Below, in pieces: positions 1 through 7,568 of a stretch of DNA of 64,000 nucleotides; the stretch's first letter is position 1; each line of letters begins with the position of its first letter. This DNA is from Arthrobacter sp. U41 (GTDB lineage Bacteria > Actinomycetota > Actinomycetes > Actinomycetales > Micrococcaceae). A model generated the notes under the pieces. It had not been told where the DNA came from. It made no database searches and saw nothing but the letters and a program-made list of their open reading frames with translations. The stretch is taken from positions 3,968,001-4,032,000 of the forward strand of contig NZ_CP015732.1 in the NCBI RefSeq assembly GCF_001750145.1, given 5' to 3'. The position numbers and the translations under genes are program-made.

Positions 1-1
1 G

Positions 2-1165
2 GAGACGACGGCCAAGTCCTTCCCGCAGTACATGGATTCGCTGCGGAAGCTCTCGAACGACCTGAAGGTCCCGCTGAACGACCAGGAACTCCTGAACTGG
101 GCCCTTGGTGAGGTCCCGCAGAAAATGAAGGACGCGCAGACTTCCACGGAGGGCCAAGCCAAAGCAGCGGAGGTCGCGGCCAAGGCCACCGAGGCGCAGC
201 AGAAAGCCCTCGACGAGCTCGGCATCGCAGCTGACGGGGCGATCCTGCACCTGGACAAGCTTGTGCAGTCCATGCAGGCGTCCGGGCTCATCAGCATCTC
301 TGCGGATCAGGCAGCGATCAACTACCAGAAGTCGCTCGAGGAAGTCGACGCGATGGTCTTCAAGAACGGCCAGACCCTCGACATCCACACCAAAGCCGGC
401 AAAGAAAACATGGAGTCCTGGCTGGGGCAGGCCAGCGCCGCGAACAACGCCACCCTGGCGAACGCGAAGAACGGCATGTCCTCGGAGGAACTGCAGGTCA
501 ATCTGACCGACCAGTACTACAAGCTGCGGGACAACGCACTCGCCTTCGGGGCGGGCGCCACAGAGGCCGACAATATGGCACGCAAGGCTCTTGGCATCCC
601 CAAGGACGTCAAGATCGAAACCGCGATCCAGAACTACGCCGACACCATGGCGAAGGCTCACGCGATCAAGCAGGCCGTCGACGGCATCACCTCGGTCAAG
701 ACGATTTTCTTCCAGACCGACGCGTCCGGGTTTTACGACCCCAGCGCCGGCACGGACGGTAAGGGCGCCGGGTCCGGTGGGATGTCCAAGGGGCCGAGAG
801 CGTACGCGAAGGGCGGCGCCATTGACGACGCACCGGGGCCCAAGGGCGTGGATTCCCAGCTGATCTACGCGGCCAAAGGCGAACACATGCTGGACACCTC
901 CGACGTGGACGCGCTCGGCGGCCAGTCCGGCGTCTATGCCATGCGCAGGGCACTCCACAACGGCGGTGTGCGGCCCACCTACGCAGCGGCCCCACCAGCT
1001 GCTCCGGTAGCCATGGGCGGATTCGGCGGCGGCGGCGGCTCGCCGGAAGTCCGGGTCTACATCGGCAACGAACAGATTGACGCCCGGATCGAGTACGTCT
1101 CGGAAGGCGTCACCACCAGGGCACTCAACGGCGTCTCCCGCCAGGTCGGAGGTATGCGACGATGA
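2..1165 (+). CDS. Phage tail tape-measure protein, C-terminal part (5' end outside window)
   Basis: The frame is open from the first bases of the window, so the gene starts upstream and only about 387 residues are visible. It is rich in Ala, Lys, Glu and Gln helices. It contains the phrase NGQTLDIHTKAGKEN, closely matching NGKTLDINTQKGRDN in the tape measure of the other prophage (16150-17916), which is the main reason for the call. A Gly/Pro-rich segment (about 750-1060) carrying KGGAID and ending in a poly-Gly stretch is typical of actinophage tape-measure C-termini. The protein sets tail length and is ejected during DNA delivery. It is followed directly by a truncated tail gene. Confidence 0.75.
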   Translation, partial: ETTAKSFPQYMDSLRKLSNDLKVPLNDQELLNWALGEVPQKMKDAQTSTEGQAKAAEVAAKATEAQQKALDELGIAADGAILHLDKLVQSMQASGLISISADQAAINYQKSLEEVDAMVFKNGQTLDIHTKAGKENMESWLGQASAANNATLANAKNGMSSEELQVNLTDQYYKLRDNALAFGAGATEADNMARKALGIPKDVKIETAIQNYADTMAKAHAIKQAVDGITSVKTIFFQTDASGFYDPSAGTDGKGAGSGGMSKGPRAYAKGGAIDDAPGPKGVDSQLIYAAKGEHMLDTSDVDALGGQSGVYAMRRALHNGGVRPTYAAAPPAAPVAMGGFGGGGGSPEVRVYIGNEQIDARIEYVSEGVTTRALNGVSRQVGGMRR

Positions 1166-1212
1166 CCGCCATGACAACTCCGGAGCGTGGCCTAGGATTT
1201 GACCATGGATAA
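1162..1212 (+). pseudogene. Stub of a minor tail gene, cut off after 16 codons
   Basis: An ATG overlaps the tape-measure stop in the ATGA arrangement usual between tape-measure and minor tail genes. The frame reads MTAMTTPERGLGFDHG and then meets a stop. A distal-tail gene normally starts exactly here, so this looks like the first few codons of one joined to unrelated DNA, with the break around 1185-1200. This is inference from position and coupling. The stub is too short for homology. Confidence 0.4.
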
Positions 1213-1663
1213 CCTGCACCCAGACGACCAGCCCCCGGCAACGTGGCGGCGAGACGTCTCCGAGGGCGAAACAGAACAAGCCGTCCACGTAGCGTTTACA
1301 GACCCGGCCTTCGAACTCGGCGTCCTGTTCTGCAGCCTGTTGAAAGACCCGGACGTCACGGCATTCGAGCTCAGCCAGCTGGTCACGCCGGAGTCCCTGC
1401 CCCAATGGGGGGACTTCAGCGGCGCCATTGAATGGTTCCGCGGAATTGACGATGTAGGGTACGGCAGCAACGTTGACCGCGCCCTGGGAGACGACGCCGT
1501 GGCCTACTTCAAGGTCTTTTCGGGGACGACGTCCAGCTACCAGGTCACTGACCTGCAGATCATGAGCGGCCCCGGCGTCCTCACCTTGGTGAACCGTGAA
1601 GGCGCCGGCTGGCGCGTCCATGGCGTCGGCTCCCACATCCACCCCGAACAGATACCGCACTAG
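1205..1663 (+). CDS. Hypothetical protein of the left phage element
   Basis: A 152-residue acidic protein starting at the ATG at 1205, with TAGGA about 8 nt upstream. An alternative TTG at 1199 would add two residues. It has no signal peptide, membrane segment or recognised motif. The C-terminus (GAGWRVHGVGSHIHPEQIPH) is His-rich and ends just before a strong terminator. It directly follows the truncated tail gene and is read in the same direction. Position suggests a phage accessory or lysogenic-conversion gene, but I do not recognise the family. Confidence 0.55.
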   Translation: MDNLHPDDQPPATWRRDVSEGETEQAVHVAFTDPAFELGVLFCSLLKDPDVTAFELSQLVTPESLPQWGDFSGAIEWFRGIDDVGYGSNVDRALGDDAVAYFKVFSGTTSSYQVTDLQIMSGPGVLTLVNREGAGWRVHGVGSHIHPEQIPH

Positions 1664-1683
1664 GCCCCTTCCGGACACAGAGA

Positions 1684-1722
1684 ACCCCGCCAGTCAACGC
1701 GACTGACGGGGTTTCTTTGCTT
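1684..1722 (+). terminator. Intrinsic terminator
   Basis: AACCCCGCCAGTC pairs with GACTGACGGGGTT across a 5-nt loop with one mismatch, followed by TTCTTTGCTTT. It ends the plus-strand unit of the left phage element and also separates it from the minus-strand gene at 1728-1970. Confidence 0.85.
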
Positions 1723-1727
1723 TGCGG

Positions 1728-1970
1728 CTATGAGGCAGCGCTGAGTGTTCCCAGCACGCTGAGGAGGTCAGAGGCCAGTTCCCGCGCGGCGTCAACGCTC
1801 ATGCCTTCGGAGTCCCCCACGTAGACCAGGACGCCCTCCTCCGGGCTCCACGTCGTCTCGACGGTGCCCGCGCCCGGGCCCTTGTGCAGGTCCCCGCTGA
1901 GCTCAACCTCGCCTGCAGTAGTAGCGAGTGAGTTGAAGCCGGCCGGCGCGGCGATGGTGGTTGTGCTCAT
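1728..1970 (-). CDS. Small hypothetical phage protein
   Basis: An 80-residue acidic protein with a strong ribosome-binding site (AGGGGGA about 8 nt before the ATG). It has no cysteines, no membrane segment and no recognised domain. A central stretch predicts beta strands (VETTWSPEEGVLVYVGD), followed by an Ala/Leu-rich helix. It forms a probable two-gene minus-strand unit with 2005-2187 at the right end of the left phage element. Function unknown. Confidence 0.55.
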   Translation of the reverse strand: MSTTTIAAPAGFNSLATTAGEVELSGDLHKGPGAGTVETTWSPEEGVLVYVGDSEGMSVDAARELASDLLSVLGTLSAAS

Positions 1971-2004
1971 GAGATAAATCCCCCTGGTTGATGTTGGTAT
2001 GAGA

Positions 2005-2187
2005 TTAGCGGATTACGGTGACGCTATCGGGATGCCATTCCTGCCGTGAGCCGTCCGGCATCGTCACCCAGATTCCATGCCGGGTAACGCGCCAGACCTT
2101 TACAACCGGCCCGTCGACGTTCCCGAACATGCCAGTGAACTGCACAGTTCGGCCCGCGAACTTCGCTTTGAGCTCCTGCAGGTCCAC
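2005..2187 (-). CDS. Small hypothetical phage protein, GTG start
   Basis: A 60-residue basic protein starting at GTG, preceded by TAGGGGGTAGG. Alternating hydrophobic residues with two glycines (VQFTGMFGNVDGPVVKVWRV) suggest a small all-beta, perhaps SH3- or OB-like, fold. That is only a guess from pattern. It lies immediately next to the comM break and upstream of the gene at 1728-1970, with which it is probably transcribed. Function unknown. Confidence 0.5.
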   Translation of the reverse strand: MDLQELKAKFAGRTVQFTGMFGNVDGPVVKVWRVTRHGIWVTMPDGSRQEWHPDSVTVIR

Positions 2188-2217
2188 GCGGCCCTACCCC
2201 CTAAATCCTCACGTCTG

Positions 2218-3579
2218 CTAATTACGTGTACAGCGTAAACGCAGCACCCGGTCGTAGCCGCGGGCCGTGAGCACGCCGCGTTCCATGGCATGGTCCAGGA
2301 TTCGCGTGGTGGGGGCGCCGAGGCGTAAGGCACCCCGGAGCACGCGCCCCGGGACCTGGGCGTTGGTCTCCATTCCGAACGGCAGCAGTCTCGCCAGCTG
2401 GCACTCCCGCGCAACCTGGACACGGGCGGCGATGGTGGCCGTGTCCTCCTCGGCTCCCGGCTGGCCAAAGTCGGCCAGAGACACCCGCTCCAGCTGCAGC
2501 TGGATGTCGACCCTGTCCAGCAGCGGGCCGGACAGTCGGGCCAGGTACCGCCGGCGCATGGTGGGGGTGCAGATGCAGTCGATGCCCTTGCCCGTTGCCT
2601 TGCCACAGGGGCACGGGTTGGCCGCAAGAACCAGCTGGAAGCGGGCAGGGTAAGCCGCTGTTCCTGCCGAACGGTGAAGCACGAGCTCGCCACTTTCCAG
2701 CGGCTGCCGCAGGGCATCCAGCACCCGGCGTTCGTATTCAGGGGCCTCGTCGAGGAACAGCACGCCGCGGTGGGCCCGGGAGGCGGCCCCGGGTCTTGGC
2801 AGCCCGGAGCCGCCACCGATGATTGCCGCCGAGGTGGCGGTGTGGTGGGGGTTCTCGTATGGCGGCCTCCGCACGAGCTGAAGGGAGGCTGAGGTCAGTG
2901 CACAGAGTGAATGAATGGCGGTCACTGCCATGGCTTCGGCGTCCCCGAGGTCCGGCAGGAGCCCGGGAAGCCGTTCAGCGAGCATCGTTTTGCCCGCGCC
3001 CGGCGGACCAGTCAGCAGCAGATGGTGGGCGCCGGCAGCGGCGACTTCCAGAGCCCTCCGGGCGTCACCCTGCCCGGAGACGTCGCACATATCCGGCGGC
3101 GTGAAGGAAGACGCGTCAGCCCCGCCGTCAGATTCGCCGGGCTCAGGCACAGGTTCAAAGCCGAGGGCGAGCTCCTGCGGATCGGCGCCGAAATCGAAGG
3201 CCAGGCGGGCCAGCGTGGCGTAGCCCTGCACCCGGGCACCCGGCACGAGTTCCGCCTCGGCGGCGTTTGCCTGCGCCACGACTACGTCGGTGTAGCCAGC
3301 GCGCACCGCGGCCATGACGGCGGGAAGGACCCCGCGGACCGGCCGCAGCCTGCCGTCCAGTCCCAGTTCCGCGATGAACACCGTGCGGCCGGTGGTCCGG
3401 ACGTCGTTGGCGGCCAGCAGGGCCGCCATGGCGATGGCCAGGTCGAAGCCGGAGCCCCGCTTGGGCAACGATGCGGGGATGAGGTTGGCCGTGATTTTCC
3501 GGCGGCTCAGTGGGATGCCGGAGTTCTGGGCAGCCGAGCGGATCCGTTCCTTGGCCTCGTTCAGCGAAGCGTCCGGCAG
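2218..3579 (-). pseudogene. comM: comM (YifB) helicase, middle and C-terminal fragment, cut at both ends
   Basis: ComM is a hexameric Mg-chelatase-like AAA+ branch-migration helicase used in natural transformation. This fragment begins at GLPDASLNEAKERIRS and includes the Lon-like N-terminal domain, Walker A GPPGAGKTMLAERL and Walker B VLFLDEAPE. It also has the CPCG..C cysteine cluster (NPCPCGKATGKGIDCIC) and the sensor region. The first about 41 codons lie 17 kb away at 20567-20698, separated by the serine-integrase prophage. At the 3' end homology stops after GYDRVLRL. The last codons (RCTRN, with a TTA codon) are foreign, and the usual last 40-50 residues are missing. The gene should be non-functional while both elements are present. 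Confidence 0.9.
3569..3579. other. Left attachment-site core of the 17-kb prophage
   Basis: GCGTCCGGCAG occurs here and again at 20580-20590. Left of it is comM sequence, and right of it is phage sequence leading into the integrase start at 3606. Joining the two comM sides across one copy restores the GLPDASLNEAK reading. The crossover dinucleotide cannot be fixed from sequence alone. Confidence 0.85.
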
Positions 3580-3605
3580 GCCCTTCTCTATGTGATGATT
3601 GGGCA

Positions 3606-5060
3606 ATGACCAAGACAGCAGCCCTCTACATCCGGCAGTCACAGACGCACGATGACACTATCTCTCCGGAGCTACAGGATAAGAACGTACGACGATTCAT
3701 TAAGGCACAAGGCTGGATTGCCGGGAAAGTCTACTCAGACATAGATATCTCAGGCCGGAAGATGGACAACAGGCCGGGACTGCTGGCGCTGGTGGAGGCC
3801 TATAAAGCCAAAGAGTTTGATGTTGCCGTAGCTGATGATTACAGCCGGTTCTCTCGTGACATGACAGATGGCTCTTCCATCATCGGCAACATGCAGCTTG
3901 CCACTGCTTCTGAAGGTGTCCCTGATCCTGAGGACGACTTTCCGCCGCTGCTGTATATGCTCCTTGCTCACAAGTACTCACGCGATATGGGCAAGCGCTG
4001 GAGGAACGCGCTGATGCACCGCCTAGCCAAGGGTCTTCCGCCGTCAGGCAAGCAGCAGTTCGGCTATGACAAGATCAACGGCTCCTACGTGCAGAACGCT
4101 GATGCTGCAATCCTGAAGGAAGCCTATGACCGCTACACAGCAGGGGAAGGCGTACGGAGCATCTGTACTGACTTCTCCGCTCGTGGCCTTGCTGCTCCGG
4201 GCCCGCGTGGTTGGTACTCCGGAGGCATGTTCGATCTTCTGGACAAGGTTTTCTACGCAGGCAAGATTGCTTGGAGTCCGAAGAAGGGCGAAGAGCCGCT
4301 AGTAGTGGAAGGCGCACATGAGGCCATCCTGTCTCCGGGTGAATGGGCTGCATACCGGAAAGCTCGCGAAGACCGCAAGGCCAACCTCAGGCCGAAGAAT
4401 CCCAAGTGGATGCTCTCAGGGCTGGTGGAGTGTGGGCTTTGTGGCGGGAAGATGCTCAGCCATTCCGATGCAAAGGGCAAGAGACATCTGATGTGCGGCA
4501 CCTACAACGCACATGGCAAGGATGCCTGTAAGGGTCTCTTCCGGAAGCAGTCAGTAGTAGCCATGAAGGTCTGGCTCTGGCTTGGCTCACACCTTGAGGA
4601 ATGGGCATCCATCTCCCCTACTGACGAGGAAGCGCAAAAGGCCGCTGAGAAGGCTCTGACGGATGCTCAGGCTGCTTTGGAAGAGGCCAAGGTAGAGCGG
4701 GATGAATTCATTGAATGGGCATTCGAGAACCGGAAGACGCTCAGCATTGATCCTGCCAAGGCTCAGGCAAGGGAAGATGCCGTAAAGGACGCTGAGGAAG
4801 CTGTAGAGAGCGCACAGGCCGCGCTAGCTACGTTTGTACCGGCATCGGATGTGCATGAGCGGATATCGGAGGGTGCGCTTCTTATGGGCTTCTCGGAAGA
4901 CCCTGAAGAAGAGCCGAGTGAAGAAGCCACAGCCCGATTCAGGGAAGCGCTGAGCAAGGTAATAGAGCGGGTCGTAGTCCTGCCTTCCACCGCTGCAAGC
5001 CCTAGAGACCCCAACCGCGACCACTATTCGGAGATTCGGATTGAGACCCGTACGCTGTAG
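3606..5060 (+). CDS. int: Large serine recombinase, phage integrase
   Basis: This 484-residue protein catalyses attP x attB recombination through a covalent serine-DNA link. The N-terminal resolvase domain has the ALYIRQS motif with catalytic Ser12, and DDYSRFSRD matches the usual DRLSR region. A recombinase domain follows. Next is a zinc ribbon (CGLCGGKML, then CGTYNAHGKDAC) and a long Ala/Glu/Lys coiled coil at about residues 350-410. The ATG at 3606 is preferred because the frame upstream of it is antisense comM. It starts 26 nt from the left core, as usual for this class. The upstream SD is weak. In the lysogen the DNA upstream is comM, so the original attP-side promoter has been separated from the gene. 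Confidence 0.95.
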   Translation: MTKTAALYIRQSQTHDDTISPELQDKNVRRFIKAQGWIAGKVYSDIDISGRKMDNRPGLLALVEAYKAKEFDVAVADDYSRFSRDMTDGSSIIGNMQLATASEGVPDPEDDFPPLLYMLLAHKYSRDMGKRWRNALMHRLAKGLPPSGKQQFGYDKINGSYVQNADAAILKEAYDRYTAGEGVRSICTDFSARGLAAPGPRGWYSGGMFDLLDKVFYAGKIAWSPKKGEEPLVVEGAHEAILSPGEWAAYRKAREDRKANLRPKNPKWMLSGLVECGLCGGKMLSHSDAKGKRHLMCGTYNAHGKDACKGLFRKQSVVAMKVWLWLGSHLEEWASISPTDEEAQKAAEKALTDAQAALEEAKVERDEFIEWAFENRKTLSIDPAKAQAREDAVKDAEEAVESAQAALATFVPASDVHERISEGALLMGFSEDPEEEPSEEATARFREALSKVIERVVVLPSTAASPRDPNRDHYSEIRIETRTL

Positions 5061-5138
5061 GGGTACGGGCAGGATTTGCCTCTAGCTCTACAGGTCCCCG
5101 TCTACCTTCACTGGTAGGCGGAAATCAGGATGTTTCCC

Positions 5139-5182
5139 AAAATGAGGCTCTGTCAACTTCGGTTGGTGGGGCCTCATTTTTT
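5139..5182 (+). terminator. Intrinsic terminator after the integrase
   Basis: AAAATGAGGCTC and GGGCCTCATTTTTT pair, with an inner CAAC-TTCG-GTTG hairpin, followed by a run of six T. It isolates the integrase from the downstream phage operon. Confidence 0.9.
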
Positions 5183-5195
5183 GTCCGGAACGGTG

Positions 5196-5224
5196 TTGAC
5201 AGGACCGATGGAAAGTACTAGACT
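5196..5224 (+). promoter_or_regulatory. Candidate early promoter
   Basis: A perfect TTGACA (5196-5201) is followed after 17 nt by TAGACT (5219-5224, four of six consensus bases), just downstream of the integrase terminator and 90 nt before the first small gene. A second AT-rich -10-like element (TAGAAT, about 5250) follows. The stretch 5061-5313 contains no gene apart from the terminator and this promoter. Confidence 0.55.
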
Positions 5225-5313
5225 ACGCACCCTCTGAAAATCTATGGTAGAATAGATAGTATCAAGGCAGTTAAGTCAAGCCCTACGGGGCAACTTTTTA
5301 TTTAAGGAAGAAC

Positions 5314-5460
5314 ATGCACACCAACGGCAACTATGAGCGCACCGAGCTTGTCCGAGCTAAGACCTCCCTGACCTTCGCCAAGAAGCGTCTGAAGCAGGCA
5401 CAGCAGGACGTACGCGACCAAGAACAGAAGATCACCGAACTACAGAAAGAAGAGAACTAA
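5314..5460 (+). CDS. 48-residue basic helical phage protein
   Basis: It starts at ATG 5314 with a good ribosome-binding site (AAGGAAG, 5304-5310). The protein (MHTNGNYERTELVRAK... ending KITELQKEEN) is almost entirely predicted helix with a heptad-like charged pattern, so a small coiled coil is likely. Its stop overlaps the next start (TAATG), so the two are translationally coupled. As the first gene behind the early promoter it is a candidate regulator, but no HTH is evident. Confidence 0.6.
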   Translation: MHTNGNYERTELVRAKTSLTFAKKRLKQAQQDVRDQEQKITELQKEEN

Positions 5461-5684
5461 TGACAGCAGCAGAAGCCCTAGAAGCCCTTGGAGTCGATCT
5501 AGAAAACGAAACACCGGCAGATGCCCTTGGGAAGCTTGCTATCGCGCTGGTGACCCTACAGAAGGCCGGAGAACGGGCAGAGGGACGGGCCGCTTGGGAA
5601 GCAGATATGGACCGAATGAATAAGCGCCACGAAGCAAACAATATGAAGAGCTACTACACCGGAGAGAACAACTTGCAGAAATAG
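5460..5684 (+). CDS. 74-residue acidic phage protein
   Basis: It starts within the stop of the preceding gene (TAATG). The sequence is Ala/Glu-rich and helical: EALEALGVDLENETPADALGKLAIALVTLQ, then a charged C-terminus. There are no cysteines and no convincing membrane span. It sits between the early promoter and the helicase and is probably co-transcribed with it. Family not recognised. Confidence 0.6.
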   Translation: MTAAEALEALGVDLENETPADALGKLAIALVTLQKAGERAEGRAAWEADMDRMNKRHEANNMKSYYTGENNLQK

Positions 5685-5807
5685 GAAAAGCCCCTGCTAC
5701 TAACAGAGGCTGATCCCAGAGTATTACAAATAGAATAAATCGACCCAACCATTCTATCACGAAATGAACAGGGTCATGTCATCCATACACTGAAAGAGTA
5801 TCACAGA

Positions 5808-7205
5808 ATGAGCATTGAAATCGATCCATGGGGCGGGTTCCCCGCTATCAACACAGAAGTTCCAACCACACTAGAGGGCTACCAAGCCGAAGTACTGGCA
5901 GGTAAGACCTACATCACCGCCGAAATGTTCGCAGCAGTGGGCTACACGGTCGAGTACATCGAAACCGGCTCATGGCTGGGAGACCAACTGAAAGCCGCAG
6001 AGCTAGCCGAGCATGGCCTTCCCTGCTACCTCAAGCTAGACGATGCATGGGAGTACTCCCTTAAGACTCCTCAGGAGCTAGAGGCAGCAATAGCCGAGCT
6101 ATCCACAGAGAACCTAGAGTCAGCAGCCAAAGAGCAGTACTGGAATAAATTCCCTAACCGCCTCAAGGGTGTTGACGAAATGCTCAAGACCCCTGAAATC
6201 GAATGGTTGGTTCAGGACAAGGTTCACAGCACCGGACTCTTCCAGCTTTATGGCGCTTCCTACGCCGGTAAGACCCTGATCACCATTGACCTTGTAATGA
6301 GCTGGTGCGCTGGTCTGGACAACTGGCAGGGCTACCACCTGAACAACGGTGGGGAGCCTCAGGAGGCCCTGTACATAGCCGCTGAAGGCGGAGCTGCTGT
6401 ATCCGTACACGTTGACGCTTGGATCAAGTACCACCGTGTGGACAAGGCGCGTCTTGCAGGCCTGAAGTTCCTCGATGGTGGAGACGGTGACCACGTGTTC
6501 CTGTCTGTCGGCAAGAAGGCCGAAGCTGTCCCTGAAAATGATTCATGGGACCGCCTCTTCAAAGAGGTAGTTGAAGCGGGTATCAACCCATCCCTAGTGG
6601 TATTCGATACACAGATTGATATTGCTCCCGGTGTCGATGAGAACTCCAATACCGACATGGTTGGGATTCTCCGAGAAATCAAACGTAAGGCTGACTCTGC
6701 CGGATTCATGGCTATGGTCATTCACCACACCGGACACGATGGATCAAGAGAGCGTGGCGCTTCCGGCATGAAGGGCAAGTGTGACGCTCAGGCAAGGCTA
6801 GAGGTTATCGGTAAAGACACCGGACAGGCCAAACTCACTTGGACAAAGGTAAAGGGCCGTGAATGCCCAAAGGACATTATCAGCTACCACATTCAGGGAA
6901 GTAGGCTATTGCCCGACCTTGATTCGGAAGGTGCTGTATGTGTCCCAATTTCCAACCTTGATGCAAGCAAGACTTACACAACCTCCGAACACCAGCTAGC
7001 AAAGCAGATGACTAATGCTCTAAGCATCAAGGGCAAGCTATCCGCAGTAAAGCTTTCGGAGGAAATCGGTGTAGGCCGTAATACCGTGAAGTTCAAAGAA
7101 ATGATTGATGCGCTCCTGACAAGCAAGCAGATCACCATAACCGGTAAAGGCCCAACATTGGCTTATGAGCTTGCTCCGAACTTCCACGATGACACTTTGT
7201 CCTGA
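5808..7205 (+). CDS. RepA-like RecA-fold phage replication helicase
   Basis: A 465-residue protein. An N-terminal region of about 115 residues is unassigned. The central RecA-type ATPase has Walker A GASYAGKT at about residues 148-155 and Walker B SLVVFDTQ at about 260. The motif HHTGHDGSRERGASGMKGKCD resembles the AAA_25/RepA hexameric helicase group. The C-terminal about 80 residues look like a winged helix (KLSAVKLSEEIGVGRNTVKFKEMIDALL). It probably unwinds DNA at the phage origin. The repeat array starts only 3 nt after its stop codon, which supports a replication-initiation role. It could alternatively be a primase-helicase, but I see no primase motif. Confidence 0.8.
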   Translation: MSIEIDPWGGFPAINTEVPTTLEGYQAEVLAGKTYITAEMFAAVGYTVEYIETGSWLGDQLKAAELAEHGLPCYLKLDDAWEYSLKTPQELEAAIAELSTENLESAAKEQYWNKFPNRLKGVDEMLKTPEIEWLVQDKVHSTGLFQLYGASYAGKTLITIDLVMSWCAGLDNWQGYHLNNGGEPQEALYIAAEGGAAVSVHVDAWIKYHRVDKARLAGLKFLDGGDGDHVFLSVGKKAEAVPENDSWDRLFKEVVEAGINPSLVVFDTQIDIAPGVDENSNTDMVGILREIKRKADSAGFMAMVIHHTGHDGSRERGASGMKGKCDAQARLEVIGKDTGQAKLTWTKVKGRECPKDIISYHIQGSRLLPDLDSEGAVCVPISNLDASKTYTTSEHQLAKQMTNALSIKGKLSAVKLSEEIGVGRNTVKFKEMIDALLTSKQITITGKGPTLAYELAPNFHDDTLS

Positions 7206-7207
7206 AT

Positions 7208-7414
7208 CTACCTGTCAGACAGATAGCCCTAATTAAGACCCCAATCGTACAGATAGATTCGTACAGGTAGCTGACAGATAGAGGTACCAATACCTCTACA
7301 GCCCTTTATATACAACAATCTACCTGTCAGACAGATAGCTTACAGATACTAATTTGTCTACCTGTCTACCTGTCACCCCCTTTAGGGGGGACAGGTAGGA
7401 GACCGTACAGATAG
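7208..7414. repeat. Iteron-like repeat array, candidate phage replication origin
   Basis: About ten copies of CTACCTGTC or its relative ACAGATAG/ACAGGTAG occur in both orientations in about 210 bp. The composite CTACCTGTCAGACAGATAG appears twice exactly (7208-7226, 7320-7338). ACAGATAG or ACAGGTAG occurs at 7249, 7263, 7274, 7391 and 7407. Two overlapping CTACCTGTC copies lie at 7358-7366 and 7366-7374. The copies at 7366-7374 and 7390-7398 flank a C5/G5 hairpin. GAGGTA-ccaa-TACCTC (7281-7296) is a further palindrome. No gene lies in 7206-7439. Position directly behind the helicase gene suggests an origin. Operator sites are the alternative. Confidence 0.75.
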
Positions 7415-7439
7415 CACCAAACAATAGATAGGAAACACC

Positions 7440-7568
7440 ATGGAACACATTGAACTAGACCCAACCAAGAACTACCTGAACGAAGAGCCATTCTTCATTG
7501 CAGACAAGGACGGGAACGCACACATCCTCCGCCCAGCAGACTTCGACCCACTGAAGGAAACAAACTAA
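7440..7568 (+). CDS. 42-residue acidic phage protein
   Basis: It starts at ATG 7440 after TAGGAAACACC, just right of the repeat array. The sequence (MEHIELDPTKNYLNEEPFFIADKDGNAHILRPADFDPLKETN) is acidic and soluble. It is coupled to the next gene by TAATG. Function unknown. Confidence 0.55.
   Translation: MEHIELDPTKNYLNEEPFFIADKDGNAHILRPADFDPLKETN

Larger units (their letters stand above)
1..2235. mobile_element. Right end of a second prophage or phage remnant, abutting broken comM
   Basis: Phage-type genes fill the space where the 3' end of comM and then usually dprA would lie. On the plus strand there is the end of a tape-measure gene, a 17-codon stub of the next tail gene and a hypothetical gene. 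Two small genes lie on the minus strand. ComM homology stops at about 2236-2244, where the reading changes from the expected residues to a short tail containing a rare TTA codon. I infer that this element is integrated in, or recombined into, comM. Its integrase and far attachment site would be left of the window. The abrupt loss of the tail module suggests a decayed or rearranged element. Confidence 0.65.

Noticed and set aside
1..2187. Left phage genes as part of the 17-kb prophage
   Set aside because: They lie outside the att cores, on the other side of a 1.3-kb comM fragment, and include a second tape-measure gene, so they belong to a different element.
5539..5760. Minus-strand ORF with hydrophobic start (MIEWLGRFILFVILW...), possible holin
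   Set aside because: It has no SD and lies fully antisense to the 74-residue plus-strand gene. After the first 25 residues the composition is not membrane-like, so it is a shadow.
7208..7414. CRISPR array
   Set aside because: The repeats are 8-9 bp (19 bp composite), in both orientations and irregularly spaced, with no cas genes; this is an iteron or operator array.
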